Positions 60,931 to 64,000 of a stretch of DNA of 64,000 bases are shown piece after piece (position 1 is the stretch's first letter; the number at the start of each line of letters is the position of its first letter). The stretch is from Actinoallomurus sp050942425 (GTDB lineage Bacteria > Actinomycetota > Actinomycetes > Streptosporangiales > Streptosporangiaceae), in assembly GCF_050942425.1 (NCBI RefSeq), contig NZ_CP192063.1, positions 9,176,001 through 9,240,000 on the forward strand, in the 5' to 3' direction. The position numbers and the translations under genes are program-made. Below the pieces are notes generated by a model. The model worked only from the letters and a program-made list of their open reading frames with translations. It ran no database searches and was not told the origin of the DNA.

Positions 60931-63636
60931 TCATACGGCCTCCAGCGGCGGCAGGTCCACCGGCAGAAGCGTCGTCAGATCGCCGGAACCTGCCGCCGTC
61001 AGGTCATCGGCGATCCGCAGTGCGTGCCGCTCGGTCATCAGCTGGAAGACCTGCCGGGCGGTGCGGCCGTTCCCGAACTGCTCTCCCCGGGGCAGCTCGT
61101 CGAAGAACCGGTGCAGCGCCTCGACGGTGTCCTCACCGCACTCGTACTCGTGCCGGTCGGCGTGGTAGCGCACGATCCGCACGAGCTCCTCGGACGCGTA
61201 GTCGTCGAACGTCAGGGTGCGGCTGAACCGCGAGCCCAGCCCGGCGTTCGAGCTCAGGAAACGCCGCATCTCCCCCGGGTAGCCGGCGACGATCACCACG
61301 ACGTCGTCACGGTGGTCCTCCATCAGCTTCACCAGGGTGGAGATGACCTCCTGCCCGAAGTCGTTGGACTGCCCGTGCGGAACCAGCGCGTAGGCCTCGT
61401 CGATGAACAGCACGCCGCCGAGCGCCCGGCGGAACACCGCCTGCGTCTTGGGCGCGGTGTGACCGACGTACTCGCCGACCAGGTCGCCACGGTCGGCCTC
61501 CACCAGGTGGCCGCGTTGGAGCAGGCCGAGCGCGTGCAGGAACCCGCCGTACAGCCGCGCGACCGTGGTCTTGCCCGTGCCGGGGTTCCCGGCGAAGACC
61601 AGGTGACGGGACAGCGGCGGCGGCGGAAGCCCCGCCTCCTCGCGGACCTTCACCATCCGCATCAGCTTGGTGAGACCGACGATGTCGCGCTTCACCCCGT
61701 CCAGGCCCACCAGCCGGTCCAGCTCGGTGCGCAGCTCGGCGAGCCGCTCCTCGGGCGTCTGCTCCTCGTCCTCGTCCGCGTGCGCCTCGGGCCGGCCACC
61801 GGTGACGGCGGTGACCGTCGCGGACGGCGTGGCCACGGTGCCCTGCGGCAGGGTCGCGTCGCGGACGCCGTCCGACCGGCAGTCCTCGATGACGGGCTCG
61901 GCGCCGTCGCACACGACGAGATCGTGGTCGCCGCCGGAGACGAAACACCGGCGCAGTACCGGTCCGGCCTCCGCCTCCACGTAGATCGCCGGATAGCCGG
62001 CGTCGGAGATCCGGCAGTCTTCGAAGAGGCCCGCCGCCTTCTCGGCGACGAACACGCCGTTCCGGGCCGGGCGCTCCACGACCAGTCCGCGGACGCGCGC
62101 CCGGGTGCCGGTCCCGGCGTACAGCCCGCTGCCCTCCACCCCGGTCATCGTGCAGCCGTCGATCCGCACGACGCTGCCGGCGTCGAGGTACACCCCGGTC
62201 GAGCCGGTGTGGTCGATCCGGCATTCCTCGACGAGCGCTTCGGTGTCCGGCCCGATCTCCAGGCCGACGCCGCCGATCTCGGAGATCTCGCACCCCGCCA
62301 GCAGCGGCCGGTGCGTCGTGCGCACGCTTACACCGGTGGCCGCACGGCCGATCCGGCAGCCGCGCAGTGCCGCGTCGCCGCCCTCCAGGCGGATACCGGT
62401 CATCGCGGTGTCGCGCACCTCGACGTCCCGTGCGGTCAGCTCCGCCTGCTCGCAGACACGGACGCCGTACTCCGGCGTGTCCCTGATACGGCAGTCGGCC
62501 AGCGTGGCCCGTGCCGCGCCGCCCAGGTGCACGGCCGTGTAGGCGGTGTCGCGGATCTCGCAGTCGGTCAGTGTCAGCCGGGCGTCTCCCGTGGCGTAGA
62601 CGCCGTTGGCCCCGCTGCGGGCGAGCGTCGCCTCGCGCGCCTGGACGGCGGCGTCGCCCGAGACGGCCAGTCCGGTGTCCCCGGCGTCGACGGCCCGTAC
62701 GCCGTCCAGCTCGAGCGTGCTGGACCCGGCGGCGACGATCGCCGCCCGGCCGGTGTCGTGTACGTGGCAGCCGTCCAGTACGGCCGCGGCCTCCGATTCG
62801 GCCAGCAGGCCCGCGTTCGTCGTGGCGAAGATCTCGCACCGGTCGAGGAGCACCGCGTGGGACCGTGACGTCGCCGGCTCCTCGGCCGACGCCGCGTCGC
62901 GGCGGGGCTCGTTCTCCCCGGCCGAGCGCCGCCCGGCCGTGCCGCCGAGCCAGACCCCGATGCCGCTGTCGTGCAGCCGGGACTCCGTCAGCACGAGGGC
63001 GGACGCGCCTTCGGCGTGGACCGCGGCGGTCCGGGCGTCGCGGATCTCGCACCGGGTGAACCGCCCACGCGCCGAGCCGGAGAGGTGGACGCCACGGCCG
63101 CCCACGCCGCGCACGATCGTCCCGGTGCACTCGGCCCGCGCCTCGTCGTCCGCCGTGATCCCGTCGCCGCCCGCGTCCCGTACCACGCAGTCCTCCAGCG
63201 TCGTACGGCTGGTGGCGGTGAGGTGGACGGCGGTCCGGTCGGTGCCGCTGATCGAGCAGTTCCGCAGGACGGCGATGGCATCCCCGGTGACCTCGACCCG
63301 GCCGCCGGTGATCTCGCAGTCGCGCAGCGCGGGCGTACCGGCGCGGACGAGGACGGCCGCGTCACCCGCGGATTCGAGCGTCAGCGCCTCGACGGTGGCC
63401 TGACCGCCGTGGACGGTCAGGGCCGGACCTCGGGCCGCGACGACCCGTACGGTGCCCGCGCCCTTCTCGGCCACGACGGTCACGTCGCCGTCGAGGACGA
63501 GGCTCTCCCGGTAGACGCCCGGCTGGACCGAGACGACGGCACCGGGGGCGGCGGCCCGTACGGCCGCACCGATCGTGGCGTGCGCCCCCCAGCTGCCGGG
63601 CGCGACGCGCTCGCGGGCGGCCTTCCTCGTCAGCAC
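60931..63636 (-). CDS. Parallel beta-helix / AAA+ ATPase fusion (EccA/CbbX-like)
   Basis: 901 aa from a GTG at 63636. Residues about 1-615 are a right-handed beta-helix with more than 20 short coils (pattern ALTDCEIRDT, LRNCSIS, VEECRIDHTG). Residues about 640-895 are a CbbX/EccA-type AAA+ domain with Walker A GNPGTGKTT (about 680-688) and Walker B GVLFIDEAYAL (about 740-750). It also has sensor and arginine-finger segments (GLGSRFSRTLTFDDY). EccA ATPases handle T7SS substrates in the cytosol; the beta-helix replaces the usual TPR domain and may bind substrates. It starts 4 bp after the stop of the membrane protein upstream, so the two are probably one operon. Confidence 0.93.
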   Translation of the reverse strand: MLTRKAARERVAPGSWGAHATIGAAVRAAAPGAVVSVQPGVYRESLVLDGDVTVVAEKGAGTVRVVAARGPALTVHGGQATVEALTLESAGDAAVLVRAGTPALRDCEITGGRVEVTGDAIAVLRNCSISGTDRTAVHLTATSRTTLEDCVVRDAGGDGITADDEARAECTGTIVRGVGGRGVHLSGSARGRFTRCEIRDARTAAVHAEGASALVLTESRLHDSGIGVWLGGTAGRRSAGENEPRRDAASAEEPATSRSHAVLLDRCEIFATTNAGLLAESEAAAVLDGCHVHDTGRAAIVAAGSSTLELDGVRAVDAGDTGLAVSGDAAVQAREATLARSGANGVYATGDARLTLTDCEIRDTAYTAVHLGGAARATLADCRIRDTPEYGVRVCEQAELTARDVEVRDTAMTGIRLEGGDAALRGCRIGRAATGVSVRTTHRPLLAGCEISEIGGVGLEIGPDTEALVEECRIDHTGSTGVYLDAGSVVRIDGCTMTGVEGSGLYAGTGTRARVRGLVVERPARNGVFVAEKAAGLFEDCRISDAGYPAIYVEAEAGPVLRRCFVSGGDHDLVVCDGAEPVIEDCRSDGVRDATLPQGTVATPSATVTAVTGGRPEAHADEDEEQTPEERLAELRTELDRLVGLDGVKRDIVGLTKLMRMVKVREEAGLPPPPLSRHLVFAGNPGTGKTTVARLYGGFLHALGLLQRGHLVEADRGDLVGEYVGHTAPKTQAVFRRALGGVLFIDEAYALVPHGQSNDFGQEVISTLVKLMEDHRDDVVVIVAGYPGEMRRFLSSNAGLGSRFSRTLTFDDYASEELVRIVRYHADRHEYECGEDTVEALHRFFDELPRGEQFGNGRTARQVFQLMTERHALRIADDLTAAGSGDLTTLLPVDLPPLEAV

Positions 63637-63640
63637 GGCG

Positions 63641-64000
63641 TCACATCCTTCCGCCGGCCCGCATCAGGGCGTCGAAGACGCCGAAGACGCCGACGGCGAG
63701 CGGGACGCTGATCACGCCGAGGAAGGTGGCGACGCTGCCCGGCCATCGCCACCGTTCGTCGAAGTCGGCCTGCTGCAGGGAACTGCGGAAGCACATCACC
63801 AGGCCGCACCAGACCACGATCACGCCCGACCAGAGCGCGGCCAGCGGGCCCGCCCAGCCGGATGGGCCGGCCGAGCCGAGAAGGTCGAGGACGGCGGCGG
63901 GCGCCTGGATCGACAGCCCTACCAGCCCGGTCGCCCCACTGAGCAGGACCGCCGCGACCACCGCCCGCAGTCGCGCCGAGTTCGCCCGGCACAGCAGCGC
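63641..64000 (-). CDS. Membrane protein (5' end beyond the window)
   Basis: The frame runs off the right edge (LLCRANSARLRAVV at the edge), so the start is outside. Visible: about 120 residues with three hydrophobic helices (AAVLLSGATGLVGLSI, ALWSGVIVVWCGLVMCF, VATFLGVISVPLAVGVFGV) and the end DALMRAGGRM. Its family is not recognised. It is the gene directly upstream of the beta-helix/AAA+ gene and may be a T7SS accessory membrane protein. Confidence 0.7.
   Translation of the reverse strand, partial: ALLCRANSARLRAVVAAVLLSGATGLVGLSIQAPAAVLDLLGSAGPSGWAGPLAALWSGVIVVWCGLVMCFRSSLQQADFDERWRWPGSVATFLGVISVPLAVGVFGVFDALMRAGGRM

Overview
The window is high-GC DNA from a filamentous-type actinomycete (Streptomyces / Streptosporangiales-like). 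The evidence is GTG and TTG starts, long antisense shadow frames, Tat-type and secreted proteins, a PASTA-less Ser/Thr kinase, an ECF sigma factor and an actinobacterial type VII secretion (T7SS/ESX) locus. No tRNA, rRNA, CRISPR array, integrase or transposase gene was seen.

Right part (52.6-64.0 kb), T7SS core, almost all on the minus strand. In transcription order it holds a membrane protein cut by the window end, a beta-helix/AAA+ (EccA/CbbX-like) fusion, two WXG100-family small proteins, a three-ATPase-domain EccC, a membrane-anchored lectin paralogue, a hemerythrin, and a stand-alone LysR-type wHTH. One helical T7SS-associated protein (60271-60927) is transcribed the other way. EccB, EccD, EccE and MycP are not in the window and may lie beyond 64 kb.

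Centre (13.6-52.3 kb): one uninterrupted 37.9-kb gene encodes a 12,643-residue protein. It starts with a WXG100/CpnT-like domain with membrane helices. A repeat-rich stalk follows, with four different in-frame tandem arrays. After that comes a series of candidate effector modules: three lethal-factor-like metalloprotease domains, two copies of a second metalloprotease-like domain with a broken HExxH, two phospholipase D-type units, two OTU cysteine proteases, three CCCH zinc modules, long helical and beta-rich regions, a caspase-like His/Cys domain and a C-terminal calpain-like protease. A 2.23-kb segment carrying a metalloprotease pair is present twice, apparently identical. A small SseB-fold T7SS-associated gene follows directly. 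My reading is that this is a secreted multi-effector megatoxin made by, and exported through, the adjacent T7SS.

Left part (1-13.5 kb) is a mosaic of single-gene cassettes: the end of an ABC ATPase, an EamA transporter fused to a large soluble domain, two cupins, a cytochrome P450, a tiny secreted protein, a Ser/Thr kinase with a lectin ectodomain, a Tat-type beta-helix protein, a GH18-like glycosidase, a second stand-alone LysR wHTH and an ECF sigma factor. Scars of recombination are visible: fragments of the same LysR gene at two more places, a leftover 5' end of a lectin-type gene in front of the kinase, a truncated MmyB-type regulator, and a roughly 54-bp element present three times in front of genes. 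The kinase ectodomain and the lectin next to EccC are close paralogues, which ties the two flanks of the megagene together.
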